Origin: an uncultured Actinomyces sp.
GTDB lineage: Bacteria; Actinomycetota; Actinomycetes; Actinomycetales; Actinomycetaceae
DNA: 18,531 nucleotides
Direction: 5' to 3'
Assembly: GCA_915063485.1 (NCBI GenBank)
Contig: CAJZDJ010000035.1
Location: 1 to 18,531 of the forward strand
Translations under genes and position numbers: made by a program
The notes under the pieces: generated by a model
The model's input: only the letters and a program-made list of their open reading frames with translations
Databases searched by the model: none
Told to the model about the DNA's origin: nothing
Shown: piece after piece, positions 16,930-18,531 of the stretch
Layout: every line of letters begins with the position of its first letter
Numbering within the stretch: the first letter of the stretch is position 1

Positions 16930-17690
16930 GGATTTTCCTTCCGAGTATTTATGGTTGCGGACTTGTGTCCGTGATTTATTAAATTGTTACGGAAGTTATT
17001 TAACCTTGATTGCTCTCACTTTGCAAGCTACCACTATCAAGTGATCTATATTTTTGAACACAGCCAGCGTCAGCTAACTTGCAGCAAGGTTTCAGTTTGC
17101 TTGCACGACAAAGTGGACTCAGAGGCTTTTATCCACCGGCGAGCACCTAAAATCGCTACTATCCACCATTTTGATCCTGATATATGAGACAGAAGAATGC
17201 GGATCGACATATAGCTTCCAAGTTCTCACTCGGAGGCTAACTACGATGCATCTCATCGGAGCCATTACTTTGAAAGAGTGTGCACAAAGCTCGCATGACG
17301 TCTAGGAAAAATCTAAGCCAAGCTGACCGCCTATGGATTTGCTGTGAAATATTCTCGCAGTTGACGCCAAGCTTTAGAAGGCGCATTAAGAATTTATTAG
17401 CCACGTTAGCAAAGCTGTTAGCGTACACCTGTTTCGGGCCAACCCAGCAACGCTACCAGCAAGCCGCACTAGCAATTTCCATACGTAAACCAGCCTAGAG
17501 GGCGACAATTTAGCTACTGCACAGCCCCCCAAAGCCCGCTACAACACAATGAAACGTAACGCAAGCCACATTAAATATATTTTCTAGCCTGCACGTGATC
17601 TACCGCATACATTTTATGTCTATCCGCAAGTAGCGCCGAGCACGATTAATCAGTTATGATTTTCGACCGTAGCCGCTTTGCGGTTTACTA
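16930..17690. other. 761-bp region without a convincing gene between lsr2 and tRNA-Ser
   Basis: Lower in GC than the surrounding genes. It contains the lsr2 leader and promoter (hairpin 16958-16971). A possible 19-codon ORF at 17246-17305 starts behind CGGAGG (17231-17236), and a TATGAT -10-like hexamer at 17655-17660 may serve tRNA-Ser. The longer open frames here (for example 16984-17187 and 17280-17498 on the plus strand) have no ribosome site and show no recognisable fold or family motif. It may be a degraded gene remnant or a regulatory tract. Confidence 0.45.
17246..17305 (+). CDS. Possible small ORF, 19 codons
   Basis: MHLIGAITLKECAQSSHDV, preceded by CGGAGG with a 9-nt spacer to the ATG. 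The start codon lies inside a potential hairpin CGATG-CATCT-CATCG (17244-17258). No family is recognised. It could be chance; the strong ribosome site is the only support. Confidence 0.2.
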   Translation: MHLIGAITLKECAQSSHDV

Positions 17691-17778
17691 GGAGGATTCG
17701 CCTAGTGGCCTATGGCGCACGCTTGGAAAGCGTGTTGGGTGCAAGCCCTCGGGGGTTCGAATCCCCCATCCTCCGCCA
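17691..17778 (+). tRNA. tRNA-Ser (anticodon GGA)
   Basis: The acceptor GGAGGAT (17691-17697) pairs with ATCCTCC (17768-17774), followed by G and an encoded CCA (17776-17778). The anticodon stem CACGC/GCGTG holds the loop TTGGAAA with GGA at 17725-17727, decoding TCC and TCT serine codons. A long variable arm, TTGGGTGCAAGCCCTC, is typical of serine tRNAs. The T-arm is GGGGG-TTCGAAT-CCCCC. The 88-nt gene looks intact and is immediately followed by a terminator. Confidence 0.97.
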
Positions 17779-17782
17779 CCGG

Positions 17783-17814
17783 ACCCCGGGACCTGTTGAG
17801 GTTCCGGGGTTTTT
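17783..17814 (+). terminator. Rho-independent terminator of tRNA-Ser
   Basis: ACCCCGGGACCT (17783-17794), loop GTTG, AGGTTCCGGGGT (17799-17810) form a 12-bp stem with one G-T wobble, followed by TTTTT. It starts four bases after the CCA end of the tRNA. Confidence 0.92.
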
Positions 17815-17872
17815 GTATTCCCGGATGTGCATGTGACTGCGGATGTGGGTGTGTGCCTGGGAGTATGTGCGC

Positions 17873-17974
17873 GGGCTGGTGCATGCGCGCGTGGGCCTGG
17901 TGCATGCGGGCGCGGGGCTGGAGCTGTGCGCGCGGGCCTGGGACTGCGCGCGTGGGGCTGGAGCTGTGCGCGCG
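17873..17974. repeat. Degenerate 20-bp GC-rich tandem repeat, about five units
   Basis: The units begin at 17873, 17893, 17915, 17935 and 17955, one of them 22 bp long. Units three and five are identical (GGGCTGGAGCTGTGCGCGCG), and the identity extends a few bases on both sides with a 40-bp period. The unit length is not a multiple of three and no gene covers it, so it is a non-coding minisatellite. Alternating CG/TG runs (GCGCGCG, TGTGTG) give it low complexity. Confidence 0.75.
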
Positions 17975-18090
17975 GGCCCCTTTGCTGGCGGCCTTAACCC
18001 ATTGATGCGCAGCTGGGCCCTATTGGTGGCAGTGTGGGCGGCCTGCCTGCACTACCACCTGTGGGGTTAACCTGCGCAGTAAAGGGGCCC
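17974..18090. repeat. Long nested inverted repeat (about 117 bp)
   Basis: Outer arms GGGCCCCTTT (17974-17983) and AAAGGGGCCC (18081-18090) are exact complements. After a 10-nt gap on each side, TTAACCC (17994-18000) pairs with GGGTTAA (18064-18070). Inside, GGTGGCAGTG (18025-18034) pairs with CACTACCACC (18050-18059) with one mismatch. The whole can fold as one imperfect hairpin. It starts at the edge of the minisatellite. There is no coding content and no transposase. Confidence 0.65.
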
Positions 18091-18214
18091 AGGCATCCAC
18101 GTGTCCGGTCGATCCTGCCATCCCTGTGGCCAATGCTGCCGCCCCGGCCTCGTTCCCCGTGAAACACGCGTGAAACGGAGGGGGAGAGCGGAGCCCGGCC
18201 CAGGCCTCGTCCCT
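18091..18214. other. Non-coding spacer with two direct CGTGAAAC repeats
   Basis: CGTGAAAC occurs at 18158-18165 and 18169-18176, exactly 11 bp (one helical turn) apart. The 16-mer at 18151-18166 (CGTTCCCCGTGAAACA) differs from the Bacillus parS consensus TGTTCCACGTGAAACA at two positions. The interval lies downstream of the YbaK-type gene. No promoter or clear terminator is seen. Confidence 0.4.
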
Positions 18215-18531
18215 TCAGACCCCGAGGCCTTCGACGATCTCCGCGCCCGGGAGTGCGGTGAGGACCTCGCCGGTGACGAATAGCTTGGAGCGGCGCAAGC
18301 CCGACCCGATGCAGCTCCAACCGGACGCGCACGCCGAATCGATAAGCAGGCGCCACGAGCCGGGCACACCCACCGGTGTGATCCCGCCGTACTCCATGCC
18401 CGACGCTTCGACGGCGCGCTCCTGCGGCCAGAAGCTGGCCTTGCGCACGTCGAGCCGCTTCTTGACGACGTGGTTCACGTCCGCGTTCGTCGTCGCGCGC
18501 ACGACGCACGCCGCGATCCGCTCCTCGCCGG
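18215..18531 (-). CDS. YbaK/ProX-type aminoacyl-tRNA deacylase domain protein, N-terminus outside the window
   Basis: The C-terminal 105 codons are present; the reading frame stays open to the window edge (GEERIAACVVRATT...), so the start lies beyond 18531. Residues such as NADVNHVVKKRLDVRKASFW, EASGMEYGGITPVGVP and IGSGLRRSKLFVTGE match the YbaK/ProRS-associated fold. That fold hydrolyses mischarged aminoacyl-tRNA (for example Cys- or Ala-tRNA-Pro) in trans. The conserved lysine of KASF corresponds to the substrate-binding position of this family. The GTG at 18502 is probably internal, because the conserved GEERIAACVVRA precedes it in frame. Base composition is strikingly GC-rich, with GC-ending codons dominating, unlike the rest of the window. 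Acquisition from another actinobacterium is likely (inference). Confidence 0.85.
   Translation of the reverse strand, partial: GEERIAACVVRATTNADVNHVVKKRLDVRKASFWPQERAVEASGMEYGGITPVGVPGSWRLLIDSACASGWSCIGSGLRRSKLFVTGEVLTALPGAEIVEGLGV

Noticed and set aside
16984..17187. Plus-strand open frame of 67 codons after lsr2
   Set aside because: Starts at TTG without a ribosome site and shows no family features; it probably arises by chance in low-GC DNA.
17280..17498. Plus-strand open frame of 72 codons (basic, Cys-containing)
   Set aside because: No ribosome site at its GTG or at the internal ATG 17295, and no similarity I recognise. Kept only as a possible remnant in the gene-free region.
17873..17974. 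CRISPR-like array
   Set aside because: Units are head to tail with no unique spacers, are degenerate and not palindromic, and no cas gene is nearby.
17994..18509. Minus-strand 171-codon frame crossing the inverted repeat
   Set aside because: Overlaps the YbaK-type gene in a different frame; high GC removes stop codons, so long random frames are expected here.

Overview
The window looks like a chromosome segment from an actinobacterium, most likely of the Actinomycetaceae type (inference). The reasons are a carD-ispD-ispF-cysS-rlmB gene order shared with mycobacteria and relatives, an Lsr2 nucleoid protein, a MsiK/UgpC-type sugar ATPase, a DUF4032 kinase-like protein and moderately high GC. 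The bulk DNA is unusually rich in CTA leucine codons and in the tetranucleotide CTAG. Most genes are ordinary housekeeping genes on the minus strand. No CRISPR array, transposase, integrase or recognisable defence system was found.

Layout. 1-61: 3'-truncated tRNA-Thr (minus). 289-849: TetR/AcrR regulator (plus) behind a perfect 6-3-6 palindrome. 1093-2748: pgi (minus). 2934-3830: membrane-anchored DsbA-like thiol protein (minus). 4163-5290: MsiK/UgpC-like sugar-import ATPase (plus). 5422-6798: DUF4032 kinase-like protein (plus), with a nested inverted repeat and a terminator-like hairpin just upstream. 7059-8297: membrane protein of unknown function (minus). 8365-10671: GH42 beta-galactosidase (minus). 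10748-15098: the minus-strand run carD, ispD, ispF, cysS, rlmB (listed in transcription order). 15411-16148: gpmA (minus). 16603-16929: lsr2 (minus). 16930-17690: long stretch with no convincing gene. 17691-17778: tRNA-Ser(GGA) with its terminator. 17815-18214: tandem repeats and nested inverted repeats. 18215-18531: 3' part of a YbaK/ProX-type aminoacyl-tRNA deacylase, in clearly GC-richer DNA.

How the genes work together. Glycolysis (pgi, gpmA) and oligosaccharide use (sugar ATPase, GH42) suggest a saccharolytic lifestyle. The carD run joins an RNA polymerase-binding regulator to isoprenoid precursor synthesis (ispD, ispF), Cys-tRNA charging (cysS) and 23S rRNA 2'-O-methylation (rlmB). Perfect or near-perfect hairpins separate most transcription units.

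The least explained parts are: (a) the nested palindrome plus terminator before the DUF4032 gene; (b) the structured leader with a tiny ORF upstream of gpmA; and (c) the composition switch after tRNA-Ser, with a 20-bp minisatellite, a roughly 117-bp nested inverted repeat and a parS-like half-palindrome. All three are sequence-level observations with no tested function.
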